Source: Phycisphaeraceae bacterium
Lineage (GTDB): Bacteria > Planctomycetota > Phycisphaerae > Phycisphaerales > Phycisphaeraceae
Direction of reading: 5' to 3'
DNA length: 64,000 nucleotides
Assembly: GCA_020851465.1 (NCBI GenBank)
Contig: JADZCR010000006.1
Location: 558,001-622,000 of the forward strand
In this document: in pieces, positions 8,625 through 17,405 of the stretch
How positions within the stretch are numbered: position 1 is the stretch's first letter
Layout of the letters: every line of letters starts with the position of its first letter
Position numbers and translations under genes: made by a program
Notes under the pieces: model-generated
The model's input: only the letters and a program-made list of their open reading frames with translations
Database searches by the model: none
What the model was told of the DNA's origin: nothing

Positions 8625-10622
8625 ATGTCCTCGCCACCGATCCAATCTGATCTGACGCTTTGGAGCACGCTGCGAACGCGGCGGCGGCAAGTAGAGTCGC
8701 TGCGCGGACTGGATGCCAGGGCGCGGCGATGGCAGGCTCGCTTCAAGCATTCACGTGTAAACAGTTCCTTCCTCAAGCGTGAAGCCGAGGCAATCGTCGC
8801 AGATGATCAGAAATGGGCTGTTTTGAGTGATGACGCCCTTGACAACGGCATGCGTGAACTTCGCGAAATCTTCGCACGACGTAAACAGACCGACCAAGAA
8901 ATCCGTGCAGGTTTGGGGGCGATCCGTGAGGCAGCCTTCCGAGAAACCGGCGAGAAGCCCTACATGGTTCAGGTCATGGGCGCACTGGGGCTGTTTCACG
9001 GGCAGATTGTGGAGATGGCCACTGGTGAAGGCAAGACGCTGACGGCTGCGATTGCCTCGACACTACTCTCATGGCTTCGCCGTCCGATCCACGTAATCAC
9101 CGTTAACGATTACCTGGCACAACGAGACGCTGATAGTCGGCAACCCATATTCCGACGCTGCGGCACCCGCGCCGGCGCCATTGTCAATGAAACTCAAGAG
9201 GCACAACGAGCAGATATTTATCGCCTGCCCATCGTTTATATCACGCAAAAGGAACTCGTCGCTGATTGGCTGCGAGATCAATTAAGGCTCGGACGTATTG
9301 CCGATCCAGTTTCAACACGATGGCTGACCTCAGACCTGCGTGAAACCGCCCGGGCGGTCAGACGTGGCCCAATGGTGCTTGTCCCCGGACTGCATATTGC
9401 AGTAGTAGATGAAATCGACGCGGTGCTGATCGACGAAGCGGTAACGCCATTGATTATCGCGCAGCCACGACAGGAAGATGCTCAGTCCGCCATGTACCAT
9501 CGCGCCAAAGAGTTAGCAGGTCAACTGACGCTCAACAATCATTTCACAGTTAATGTTGCCGACCGCCGTGCCAAGCTAACGAACCGTGGCCGCGATCAAC
9601 TGATTGAACTGCTCAAGCCCAATGATCACGCGATCTGGCGTGCCGCTCGTCGTCGTGAGGAACTCGTCGAGCAAGCGTTAGTTGCCAGCCATTTATATCA
9701 CCACGGACAACACTATCAGATCGTCGAGGAAAAGATCGTCATCGTTGACGAATACACTGGACGATTCATGGCTGATCGTCAATGGCAACACGGGCTGCAT
9801 CAAGCGGTCGAGGCCAAGCACGATCTAGAAGTCACCGCTGACCGCGACACACTGGCGAGCCTCAGTTTCCAAAGGTTTTTCCGTCAGTACCCACATCTCT
9901 GCGGAATGACGGGAACAGCCGCTGATGCCAAAGCTGAAATGGAAACGACCTACGGGCTGCCGGTGCGCGTCATCCCGACCAATCGTCCACGTCAACGAAA
10001 ACGACTGCCCGATCTGATTTTCACACGCGCCCAGGAGAAGTGGAATGCTGTGGTCGATGAAATCGACACCATGCACAAAGCACAGCGCCCCGTGCTCATT
10101 GGCACAAGGTCAATAGAAGCTTCTGAACTGCTGAGCCAGATGCTCAGCAATCGTGGGCTTAAACACCAGGTTCTTAACGCGGTACACCATAAAGCTGAAG
10201 CGCAAATCGTCGCCGAGGCCGGTCACGGCCAGTCCATCACGGTAGCAACCAACATGGCTGGGCGAGGTACGGACATCAAACTTAGCCCTGGCGTTGCCGA
10301 GGCGGGTGGACTCCATGTCATCCTCACCGAGCGTCACTCCGCCAGCCGGATTGATCGCCAGTTATTTGGTCGTGCCGGCAGGCAAGGTGATCCGGGTTCT
10401 TGTCGCGCAATTATTTCTCTGGAAGACGATCTGGTCCTCAAATATGCCCCGCGGCTGGCGTTGATTGCAAGGCGGCGATATGCCAACCACAGAGAACCAC
10501 TACCGCTCTACCTTCATCACATATTTGATCGCGCCCAGAATGTCGCACAGCGTGATGCCTTCCGCAGTCGGGCGAATGTGCTCAAACACGATGAAGATTT
10601 AGATAAAGCACTGCCTCGATAA
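8625..10622 (+). CDS. SecA-like ATPase lacking the C-terminal SecA domains
   Basis: A SecA-family motor of 665 residues, against 800-1000 for housekeeping SecA. Numbering from a TTG one codon upstream, it has the nucleotide-binding motif MATGEGKT at about 132-139, a SecA-type DEID...LIDEAVTPL block at about 263-276, a cross-linking-domain-like region, the GMTGTA segment, and the second helicase half with TNMAGRGTDIKLSPG and QLFGRAGRQGDPGS. It ends soon after EDDLVLKYAP, so the helical wing/scaffold and the C-terminal zinc-binding tail are missing. An insertion of about 25 residues precedes the DEID motif. It is probably a specialised paralogue, not the essential SecA. The ATG at 8625 is preferred over the adjacent TTG at 8622. 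Confidence 0.9.
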   Translation: MSSPPIQSDLTLWSTLRTRRRQVESLRGLDARARRWQARFKHSRVNSSFLKREAEAIVADDQKWAVLSDDALDNGMRELREIFARRKQTDQEIRAGLGAIREAAFRETGEKPYMVQVMGALGLFHGQIVEMATGEGKTLTAAIASTLLSWLRRPIHVITVNDYLAQRDADSRQPIFRRCGTRAGAIVNETQEAQRADIYRLPIVYITQKELVADWLRDQLRLGRIADPVSTRWLTSDLRETARAVRRGPMVLVPGLHIAVVDEIDAVLIDEAVTPLIIAQPRQEDAQSAMYHRAKELAGQLTLNNHFTVNVADRRAKLTNRGRDQLIELLKPNDHAIWRAARRREELVEQALVASHLYHHGQHYQIVEEKIVIVDEYTGRFMADRQWQHGLHQAVEAKHDLEVTADRDTLASLSFQRFFRQYPHLCGMTGTAADAKAEMETTYGLPVRVIPTNRPRQRKRLPDLIFTRAQEKWNAVVDEIDTMHKAQRPVLIGTRSIEASELLSQMLSNRGLKHQVLNAVHHKAEAQIVAEAGHGQSITVATNMAGRGTDIKLSPGVAEAGGLHVILTERHSASRIDRQLFGRAGRQGDPGSCRAIISLEDDLVLKYAPRLALIARRRYANHREPLPLYLHHIFDRAQNVAQRDAFRSRANVLKHDEDLDKALPR

Positions 10623-10696
10623 GCTCTGCTTCCACTGGTCGATGGTGGACAAGTAGCAGGTACGTGCTATTCTTTTCCCATGCTGTCGGGGTTCTC

Positions 10697-10757
10697 CGGA
10701 CCTGATTTAGGTCTGACCCGGCGGTCAGGCCGTGGTGGGCCGTTTATAACGACCGCC
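10697..10757 (+). ncRNA. Candidate structured 5' leader of the DUF3467 gene
   Basis: Two GC-rich foldable elements sit in the 150-bp gap. The first is a 7-bp stem, 10697-10703 with 10709-10715 (one G-T pair). The second is a perfect 7-bp stem GGCGGTC/GACCGCC (10720-10726 with 10751-10757) enclosing a GGCC/GGCC hairpin (10728-10741) and a small GTT/AAC hairpin. The AAGGAG ribosome site follows only 3 nt after the last stem. This suits a cis-regulatory RNA, but no known riboswitch class is recognised. Confidence 0.35.
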
Positions 10758-10773
10758 CTAAAGGAGTCTCGCC

Positions 10774-11130
10774 TTGTCCAAGGATACAGGGTCTGAATCG
10801 ATCGAAACTATCGCAAGTGCCGGCGAACAACAGCAGCAGCAACTTCAGCTTCAGATCGACGATGCTGCAACTCCCGTAACTTATAGCACCACAGTGCGCG
10901 TATGGGGATCAGCGGAGGAAATCAATCTCGATTTTGCCGGTCCGCTCCGTCCGTCAGGTCCCAACACCGCAAAACTCAAGATTGATCAGCGCGTCATCCT
11001 CAACCCCTGGGCTGCCAAACGGCTTGCTTTGGCTTTGGGACAGGCAGTACAGCGCTACGAGCAGTCGTATGGCAACCTCGAACTCGACGCCCGCAAGCGA
11101 CTGTTGAACCAGCCAGCGTCCAAGAAGTAA
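10774..11130 (+). CDS. DUF3467 domain protein
   Basis: A 118-residue soluble protein. After a Gln-rich N-terminus (residues 19-29) it carries the DUF3467 core: an A-x-x-I-N-L-D-F strand, a segment with K-I-D-Q-R-V-I-L-N-P-W-A-A-K-R-L, and a helix ending in RYEQSYG. The family is small, widespread in bacteria and of unknown function. The start is a TTG at 10774, supported by AAGGAG 7 nt upstream. The gene follows the SecA-like gene on the same strand and precedes tRNA-Arg by 33 bp. The gap before it can fold into stems, which suggests post-transcriptional control. Confidence 0.85.
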   Translation: MSKDTGSESIETIASAGEQQQQQLQLQIDDAATPVTYSTTVRVWGSAEEINLDFAGPLRPSGPNTAKLKIDQRVILNPWAAKRLALALGQAVQRYEQSYGNLELDARKRLLNQPASKK

Positions 11131-11163
11131 TCCCTACCGGATCGCTAAGGCATACAGGATGTC

Positions 11164-11237
11164 GCGCCCGTAGCTCAATTGGATAGAGCGGCTGACTTCG
11201 GATCAGCAGGTTGCAGGTTCGAGTCCTGCCGGGCGTA
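11164..11237 (+). tRNA. tRNA-Arg (anticodon TCG)
   Basis: A 74-nt cloverleaf. Acceptor GCGCCCG pairs with CGGGCGT (first pair G-T), D arm GCTC/GAGC, anticodon arm GCTGA/TCAGC around loop CTTCGGA, T arm GCAGG/CCTGC around TTCGAGT. The anticodon TCG at 11198-11200 reads CGA and related Arg codons. The discriminator is A and CCA is not encoded. Confidence 0.96.
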
Positions 11238-11269
11238 TTGCATTAATGATGGTCTCTAGCAAAGTGAGA

Positions 11270-11284
11270 GGTTCTATAAGAACC
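11270..11284. terminator. Small hairpin after tRNA-Arg
   Basis: GGTTC/GAACC (11270-11274 and 11280-11284) with a TATAA loop lies between tRNA-Arg and the end of the converging methyltransferase gene. There is no T-tract, so a terminator role is tentative. Confidence 0.25.
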
Positions 11285-11341
11285 CGGTATGAGCCTCCCT
11301 GCCCACTCCTATACTCCCAGCAATGAGTAGGCAGCCATCTT

Positions 11342-12145
11342 CTATTTTTCACAAATCAACACAACGGTGCCTCCAAGCCGGGCCAATGGCGGACATAAAC
11401 GCATCATCCGTTGATCTACCCGCTCCAGACGACCGCGCATTGCATCGCCACAATGCGGTATCAGGCGGTCCAGCCTGCTCAGTAACGTAAATCGCACCTT
11501 TTCAACACGGTGAAAGTGTGTGTCAATCAGGTCAAGATCATCATGTGTGAGCTTGCGTTCATCCTCGGTAATGTGATCCTCCAGCGAGGTAGCATTGGGG
11601 ACTACCGCGCGTAATAACGCAGTATTGCGCACGGGATCGACGATCGGCACCTCCACGTGCTCTTTAAATATTGCGACGCCTCCCGGTTTTAATACGCGAT
11701 GTACTTGCGCAACTGCGCGGGGTATATCCACATGATGCAGAATGTCGATCCCCACTACCAGATCAAAAGATTCGTCGTCGTATTCGAGTTGTTCTGCCAG
11801 CATCTTGCGAAAGCGACAGCGTTCGTCCAGGCTATGACGTTGTGCGAGAATTCGGGCGGCATTGATATTTTCCTGAGATAGGTCAAAGCCTTCCACTTCG
11901 TACCCCAGATGGGCAAAGCGCACCGCTGCAATTCCCACGCCACAGCCGAAATCAAGCAGTTTTTGTCGAGGGCTCACATGGCGATGCCGCGCCAATCCAT
12001 AGACATACCAATATGGATTCCATGGCCTCTGCTCCTCACCGTTTACAGGTGCAAAGTCAACCGATTCAGGAGTCTGACGGACTGCGTATTTCTTATAGAA
12101 AGCAGCTTCACGCCGTTGACGATCCGTCCAGGTGGCTTCAAGCAT
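11342..12145 (-). CDS. SAM-dependent methyltransferase (class I)
   Basis: A Rossmann-fold methyltransferase of 267 residues from the ATG at 12145. A TTG at 12178 would add 11 residues; neither start has a good ribosome site. The SAM-binding motif I is LLDFGCGVGIAAVRFA, followed by the acidic end of beta-2 (EGFDLS). Motif II is FDLVVGIDILHHVDIP, and the post-motif strand is VLKPGGVAIFKEHV. This pattern belongs to the Methyltransf_11/25 group, which covers quinones, lipids, sugars and many small molecules. The C-terminal region (LLSRLDRLIPHCGDAM) suggests a lipid or glycan-related substrate only weakly. The gene is divergent from the exopolysaccharide operon that starts 218 bp away. Confidence 0.85.
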   Translation of the reverse strand: MLEATWTDRQRREAAFYKKYAVRQTPESVDFAPVNGEEQRPWNPYWYVYGLARHRHVSPRQKLLDFGCGVGIAAVRFAHLGYEVEGFDLSQENINAARILAQRHSLDERCRFRKMLAEQLEYDDESFDLVVGIDILHHVDIPRAVAQVHRVLKPGGVAIFKEHVEVPIVDPVRNTALLRAVVPNATSLEDHITEDERKLTHDDLDLIDTHFHRVEKVRFTLLSRLDRLIPHCGDAMRGRLERVDQRMMRLCPPLARLGGTVVLICEK

Positions 12146-12363
12146 GGGATCGACTCGTAACAGAGGAATACGGTTCAATTACCGCTGAATTATCGGCAAT
12201 TCCATGCCGGACCTGAACGTCACAGATCGTATAACCGTAACGGACCTCTCCGGCCTATCGGGCGAAGTATCGACAGTTAATGAAGTCATGGATTAAGTGG
12301 TACTCGCATAGCGACGATAGCAGTCGTATGCCCTGTCCGATCTATGACGTCTGGTGAAAGCTG

Positions 12364-13017
12364 ATGACCATGGAACCCAAGGGATATAAGTCAACAAGAT
12401 CACGAAGCAATGGTTGCAACCGCGGTGGTGCCGCTCATGCATTCATTAAAAGATTGCTAGATCTGCTGGGCGCGATTGTGGGAATCGCGGTTACAACGCC
12501 GCTACTGGCTGGATGCGCGATCGGTATCAAAATCGTTCACGGTGGGCCGGTCGTTTACCGTCAATGGCGTGTCGGACGTGATGGCTGGCTGTTCCGTATC
12601 TACAAACTACGGACTATGCGGTTAGATGCGGAAGCCCTAGGTGATGCACGATTCACGGACACAAATGACCCTCGCATTCTGGCTGGCTGTGGGTGGATAC
12701 GCAAAACTCATATAGATGAATTGCCTCAACTCTGGAACATTCTGATTGGCGATATGAGCCTGGTAGGTCCTCGGCCGGAACGACCGGAAATTTTCGAGCG
12801 TTTACGCGAGGACTTGCCCTCCATAGAACGACGGCTGGCGACTAAGCCGGGGCTAACCGGCCTGGCGCAAGTCTGTAATGGATACACCAACGACCTGGCA
12901 GGAGCCCGACGCAAACTGGCACTTGACCTGCGATATCTGCGCAGTCGAGGACTGCTAACCGACCTGCGTCTGATGATCGCCACCATGCCCAAAATCTGGG
13001 ATCAGACAGCTCTGTGA
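12364..13017 (+). CDS. Initiating sugar-1-phosphate transferase (polyprenyl-phosphate)
   Basis: First gene of the exopolysaccharide operon. It belongs to the monotopic phosphoglycosyl transferase family (WcaJ/PglC-type core), which moves a sugar-1-phosphate from a nucleotide sugar to undecaprenyl phosphate. The 217-residue protein is the catalytic core alone, without the large N-terminal membrane domain of WcaJ. After one membrane helix (about 26-48) come KLRTM, the acidic segment DTNDPRI, the family hallmark HIDELPQLWNILIGDMSLVG (about 118-137) with PRPERP after it, and KPGLTGLAQV. All catalytic signatures are present. Its stop overlaps a possible GTG start of the next gene. Confidence 0.93.
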   Translation: MTMEPKGYKSTRSRSNGCNRGGAAHAFIKRLLDLLGAIVGIAVTTPLLAGCAIGIKIVHGGPVVYRQWRVGRDGWLFRIYKLRTMRLDAEALGDARFTDTNDPRILAGCGWIRKTHIDELPQLWNILIGDMSLVGPRPERPEIFERLREDLPSIERRLATKPGLTGLAQVCNGYTNDLAGARRKLALDLRYLRSRGLLTDLRLMIATMPKIWDQTAL

Positions 13018-13031
13018 CGGAGAAGCTCACA

Positions 13032-13820
13032 ATGAGATTAATCCAACACATCTTCAGCATGCACTCTATCGCGTGCGGACTCCGATTGGCTGCGATCATT
13101 GGCGGACTCTCGCTGATGGGTTGTACGACCTACCGCGACTACGGAGCCTTTGTGAAGGATCCTCGCCCGGTTGTGACTACGACGGAGTACCGCATTGCCC
13201 CACCGGATGTCATTACCATCAGCTCCAAGCGAGTGCGGGAAATCAATGGTCATACCGAGCAGGTCCGTCCCGATGGCAAAATTACACTTCCACTGCTGGG
13301 CAGCTTTAACGTAACCGGTAAGACTCCTGAAGAATGCAGTGCGGAACTGGAAAAGCTGGCGAAGGAATACTACGAAGACGCTGATGTGAGTCTGCGGGTC
13401 GCTGGATTTAACAGTAAGCGGATATTTGTTTTCGGTGAGGTTAATTCTCCCGGGCCCTACGCCTATACCGGGACTAATACGATCCTCGACACACTCGCGG
13501 TCGCCCAGCCTACGCGACTGGCTGACCCGGATCACATCCATATTCTGCGTCCTGACCGCCATGGCAAGCTCGTTAAACGCATGACGATCAACATGAACGA
13601 CATGGTTAAGCGAGGTGACACCACGCTCGACGCAGTGCTGGAGGAAGGTGACATCATGTACGTACCCGCAAACGGACTGGCGGCAATCGGGCTGGCAATG
13701 CAGCAGGTGCTCCTGCCCATCCAACCTGCAGCTGCCACCGTGCGCGGACCGGCTGATATTTCAGGCACGATGCAGTCACGCCCTTACGGTACAAGCACAC
13801 AAACCCGAACTACACCCTGA
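13032..13820 (+). CDS. Polysaccharide export lipoprotein (Wza-like, SLBB)
   Basis: The outer-membrane export component of the exopolysaccharide machine. It has about 262 residues from the ATG at 13032, which has GGAG 9 nt upstream; an alternative GTG at 13014 overlaps the previous stop. The lipobox SLMGC places the acylated Cys at residue 31. A Poly_export domain follows (APPDVITISS, then VRPDGKITLPLLGSFNVTG), then an SLBB domain (IFVFGEVNSPGPYAYTG). The protein is shorter than E. coli Wza and lacks a clear C-terminal amphipathic barrel helix. It ends in a Thr/Arg-rich tail. It likely works with the chain-length protein encoded next. Confidence 0.93.
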   Translation: MRLIQHIFSMHSIACGLRLAAIIGGLSLMGCTTYRDYGAFVKDPRPVVTTTEYRIAPPDVITISSKRVREINGHTEQVRPDGKITLPLLGSFNVTGKTPEECSAELEKLAKEYYEDADVSLRVAGFNSKRIFVFGEVNSPGPYAYTGTNTILDTLAVAQPTRLADPDHIHILRPDRHGKLVKRMTINMNDMVKRGDTTLDAVLEEGDIMYVPANGLAAIGLAMQQVLLPIQPAAATVRGPADISGTMQSRPYGTSTQTRTTP

Positions 13821-13859
13821 ATTGATACGAGCACCTGGTAACCAATTGCGAAAACAGCC

Positions 13860-15533
13860 ATGAACCGCGGCTATATTCAATCCGGCAACATACGTGAAGC
13901 GTGGGACGTCTGTGTCCGCTTCCGATGGCGATTCATTTTGCCTTGCTTCGCCGTCTCTGCTGCCGTGTTGATAGTGAGCATGTTCCTGCCTCGCAAATAT
14001 CAAGCTGAGGCTATCTTTGAACGCCGCAATGACATGGTTCTCTCGGAGATCACCAACCGGGGTGCTTCACAGAACTTCCAGGCTCCGCGTAATTCCGCAG
14101 TCGATGAAGTAGCCGGCAGTCCCGCCATTGACAGTCTCATCGCTATTCTGCGGCATCGCGCGGAAAAAGATCCCTCGCTGCAACCCGTACTCGATGAGGT
14201 AATCGCGCATCGCAGCGAGCTTCCGCGTTGGATACTTGTACGCTACGACGTATCGAGTGCAGAGCTGGACCGCGTGCGGGTGAGTCTGATCACCGGAAAC
14301 GCGAATGTGTCCCGCACAGTTGTCAACACGCTCATCGAAAACTATCTCCAACGAACGCGTTTGGGAATGGAACAGCGACTCAAGCAGTCGGCTGACTTTT
14401 TTCAAGCTGAGGCTGACGCCGAACGCACGAGCATCGGGAAACTGGAGGATGCTTTACTTGCGTTTGAGATAAATCATTCAGAACTCCTGCCGGATAATCC
14501 GGTCAATCTGCAGACCACATTAAATCAGAACATGGAGGCAATGGCTGCGGTGGAGCAGAAGCGTACGGCGGCGCAACTCAAGGAGGAATCACTGCGTCAT
14601 TCGCTTGAGACGACCCCAGCCACTTCACCTTCCATTCTGACGAGCCGTAATCCGGAGCTGACCCGGCTAGAAACCCGGCTGCGCGAGTTAGAAGCTGAGT
14701 TAGCTTTGTACACCGGTGTTTACAAGATGACCGACAAGCATCCGGACCTGTTAGCTCTGCGTGAGCAGATCGATGCGGTGAAGACACAGATCAATAGAAC
14801 TGAGCAGGAAGTCGTAACGCAAAAACAAATTTCGCTCAATCCCAAGCGAGCGGCGATTGAATTGTTAATCGCCGGCGTCGTCGCTGAACGAGAAGCTCTC
14901 GATGCCGAATATGCCAGTATCAAAGATCGTATCGCTAAGCTCAACGCGCAAACCGCAGGCATGTTTGATGCCCGTGCGGATTATCGGAAGTTGACGCGGC
15001 AGACGGCAGAACACCAACGGCAACTAGCCTTCTGGGAAGACAATTTACGGCGAGTGAAACTGGCCCTGACGGCTGAGAATGGCGATCGCGGAGTAAAGCT
15101 CGACTTTATCAAACCTTGTGATCTACCGACACAACCGATTTCTCCTGATTTGACCCAGATACTGCTTGCGTCAATCGTGCTGGGCTTGCTTGCGGGCGGT
15201 GCAAGTGTGTTTATGGCACATCGAAACAACCAAGCTTTCATTCGCGGTGAGGAACTCGCAAAAACAGCCAATGCTCCGCTGCTAGGTTCGGTCAGCGAGA
15301 TCATCTCCAACCAGTACCGACGCAACCGCCGAATCAAGCAGTTATTCCTTTATCCAGCAAATATCGCAGTTATGGGGCTAGTACTCCTGTCCCTGGCGAG
15401 CCTTTTATACATGGACCTCGAACGGCCAGAATTTTACGACCGTTTCAAACAGAGTCCGACAAAGTTTCTGATGGACCGACTGGCGGCGAGTACCTCAGCG
15501 ACAGCGCAAACGAACTCCCCGGCAAACAGGTAA
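13860..15533 (+). CDS. Chain-length determinant protein (Wzz/GumC-like)
   Basis: A 557-residue inner-membrane polysaccharide co-polymerase. The first membrane helix is at about 19-40 (FILPCFAVSAAVLIVSMF). The periplasmic part has Wzz-type strands at the start, then long coiled coils (about 180-400, heptads rich in Leu, Glu, Arg). A second helix lies near 435-455 and, unusually, a third near 503-520. The kinase is a separate gene two positions downstream, as in exosortase-type EPS loci. The protein probably sets polymer length and contacts the Wza-like exporter. Start is the ATG at 13860. Confidence 0.92.
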   Translation: MNRGYIQSGNIREAWDVCVRFRWRFILPCFAVSAAVLIVSMFLPRKYQAEAIFERRNDMVLSEITNRGASQNFQAPRNSAVDEVAGSPAIDSLIAILRHRAEKDPSLQPVLDEVIAHRSELPRWILVRYDVSSAELDRVRVSLITGNANVSRTVVNTLIENYLQRTRLGMEQRLKQSADFFQAEADAERTSIGKLEDALLAFEINHSELLPDNPVNLQTTLNQNMEAMAAVEQKRTAAQLKEESLRHSLETTPATSPSILTSRNPELTRLETRLRELEAELALYTGVYKMTDKHPDLLALREQIDAVKTQINRTEQEVVTQKQISLNPKRAAIELLIAGVVAEREALDAEYASIKDRIAKLNAQTAGMFDARADYRKLTRQTAEHQRQLAFWEDNLRRVKLALTAENGDRGVKLDFIKPCDLPTQPISPDLTQILLASIVLGLLAGGASVFMAHRNNQAFIRGEELAKTANAPLLGSVSEIISNQYRRNRRIKQLFLYPANIAVMGLVLLSLASLLYMDLERPEFYDRFKQSPTKFLMDRLAASTSATAQTNSPANR

Positions 15534-15539
15534 ATTGCG

Positions 15540-16418
15540 ATGTATCAGGATTACTTCCAGTTCTATCTCCTGCCCTTCGAGAATACGCCGGACCCTCGTT
15601 TCTTTTACGAGAGCGAGCAACACCGTGAGGCCTTAGCTGCGATTGAATACACCATACGCATGCGTAAAGGGTTTGTGCTTATTACCGGTGAGATCGGTTC
15701 GGGTAAGACAACCGTTGGCCGCACCGTCTGCGAACGGAGTACAGACCGTGCTCGAATCATCACAATTCTGCACGGTCACAGTACCGGGAGACAGGTCATC
15801 CGACAGATTCTCCGCGCAATGCAAGTGCCCTTTGGTGCAACGGATGACCATACATTTTTGTTGGAGAAACTTCGTAACCGGCTGCTTTCTCACGCAGGTG
15901 ACACACAGGCGATCGTGCTGCTTATCGATGAGGCTCAAACCCTTTCAGACACTGCATTGGAAGAATTGCGACTGCTAAGTAACTTCGACACCGTGACTCA
16001 GAAACTAGTCCAGGTTGTATTAGTCGGCCAACCGGAGTTGCGACAGAGGATTCAGCAACCTGGATTTGATGCCCTACGCCAGAGGATTGTTATCGCCAAG
16101 CAAATTCAACCGCTCTCGCTGGAAGATACGCAAAGATATATCTCGCACCGAATCCGCGTTGCCAGCCGTGTCCCCCAAAATATCCAAGTAAGGTTTTCTG
16201 ACGCAGCGATACATCAGATCTATCGCACTACAAATGGCCTACCTCGCCTGCTCAACATTACCTGTGACAACTGCCTGTTGCTTGCAATGGTGCGGGAAGT
16301 GCACCAGGTGGAAGTCGATATGGTAGCGCAGGTCGCCGCTGATGCTCTGCCGCGATTTGATGAGCCGAACATCGTGATCCCAACTGAGCCGAAATTCAAA
16401 CTTGCAAGGAGCGCCTAA
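15540..16418 (+). CDS. ExeA/GspA-like AAA ATPase of the EPS operon
   Basis: A 292-residue AAA+ ATPase. It opens with the family segment YFQFYLLPFENTPDPRFFY, then Walker A GEIGSGKTT at 50-58, Walker B IVLLIDEAQTL near 127-137, sensor-like LLSNFDTVTQKLVQVVLVGQPEL and the conserved LRQRIVIAKQIQPLSLEDTQRYI. Proteins of this type (TIGR03015-like) accompany chain-length and tyrosine-kinase genes in exosortase-linked EPS loci; their exact role is unsettled. It starts 6 bp after the chain-length gene, and its stop shares one base with the kinase start (TAATG), so the three are translationally linked. Confidence 0.92.
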   Translation: MYQDYFQFYLLPFENTPDPRFFYESEQHREALAAIEYTIRMRKGFVLITGEIGSGKTTVGRTVCERSTDRARIITILHGHSTGRQVIRQILRAMQVPFGATDDHTFLLEKLRNRLLSHAGDTQAIVLLIDEAQTLSDTALEELRLLSNFDTVTQKLVQVVLVGQPELRQRIQQPGFDALRQRIVIAKQIQPLSLEDTQRYISHRIRVASRVPQNIQVRFSDAAIHQIYRTTNGLPRLLNITCDNCLLLAMVREVHQVEVDMVAQVAADALPRFDEPNIVIPTEPKFKLARSA

Positions 16419-17323
16419 TGGGTTACATCTTTGACGCTCTCAAACGATGCGATACTGGCCCGTCATCTGCCCCACCGCGTAAGGATGTTGTAGGTGAACC
16501 ATCCGCCGCACCCCTACCGCCACGTCTGGTGCTCACAGACACAAAGAGACCTCTCCGTACTCCTGAGGCAAAGGGTTCATTAGATAAATTCACTGTGGAT
16601 GATCGATTGGTTGCGCTGACCACTCCATCGAGTTTGATGGCTGAGGAATATCGCTCGATCCGTACCAGCATGTTGGCTCGATGGCAGCATCGGAGCCATC
16701 TCGTTCATACGATCACCAGTGCGACTCCGCAGGAAGGTAAAACCATCACATGTCTGAATTTGGGGTTGAGTTTTGCCGAGTTGCGTAATCGCAACACGAT
16801 TGTGGTGGAGGCTGACCTGCGACTTCCGCAGTTCCAGATGCTTTTAGCTTTACCGCCATCGAAGGGAATTGTGGGCGTCGTGGAAGATGGCGTGGATATT
16901 CGCGCAGTGATTCAAGAAATAGAAGGTACTGGCCTACATGTGCTCCAGGCGGGATGTTGTGTCGATAATTGTGCAGTGCAGATTCTCAGCAGCAGCGCGA
17001 TGTCCAACCTGCTGATACGTCTGCGAGAAAAATATGACCACGTCATCATCGACACTCCACCGGTGGTAGAACTGGCCGATGCGGGCATTCTTGGCGCGCA
17101 GAGTGAAGACGTACTCTTGGTGGCCCGGCTTCAGCGCACACCACGCGAGTTAGTTGAGCAGGCTGTTCGGAATCTGGCGAGTTTCAACGCTCCGGTGACC
17201 GGTGTGATTGCGACTGATCAGAAACGGACAAGTAATCAGCATTACCTGCGATATGGAGGTTATGGCTACGGAAATAGATCGCTCACAAATATCCGAAAGA
17301 GCTACCTGAGAAAATCCGCATAG
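16418..17323 (+). CDS. Bacterial tyrosine kinase (CpsD/CapB-like)
   Basis: A 301-residue cytoplasmic BY-kinase that, with the chain-length protein, controls polymer synthesis by cycles of autophosphorylation. After a disordered N-terminus (1-65) it has EEYRSIRTSM, Walker A SATPQEGKT at about 101-109, Walker A' VVEADLRLPQ near 131 and Walker B HVIIDTPPV near 208. The C-terminus carries a Tyr cluster (YLRYGGYGYG plus one further Tyr) suited to autophosphorylation. It opens with MGYIFDALKR, a motif typical of the exosortase-associated kinases (TIGR03018-like). All catalytic motifs are intact. Confidence 0.93.
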   Translation: MGYIFDALKRCDTGPSSAPPRKDVVGEPSAAPLPPRLVLTDTKRPLRTPEAKGSLDKFTVDDRLVALTTPSSLMAEEYRSIRTSMLARWQHRSHLVHTITSATPQEGKTITCLNLGLSFAELRNRNTIVVEADLRLPQFQMLLALPPSKGIVGVVEDGVDIRAVIQEIEGTGLHVLQAGCCVDNCAVQILSSSAMSNLLIRLREKYDHVIIDTPPVVELADAGILGAQSEDVLLVARLQRTPRELVEQAVRNLASFNAPVTGVIATDQKRTSNQHYLRYGGYGYGNRSLTNIRKSYLRKSA

Positions 17324-17405
17324 AGATAGATGGGGCGGCGTGGGGAAGACTGTGACACGGGGCGGAGGAGAGAGACCTTTTTTAATTGCTCGGGAAGGAT
17401 ATGTA

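Noticed and set aside
10632..10650. TCCAC/GTGGA hairpin after the SecA-like gene as a terminator
   Set aside because: Only five strong pairs and no T-tract; too weak to call.
13038..13724. 228-residue open frame antisense to the SLBB exporter gene
   Set aside because: The plus-strand gene has lipobox, export and SLBB motifs in a tight operon; the antisense product has no recognisable pattern.
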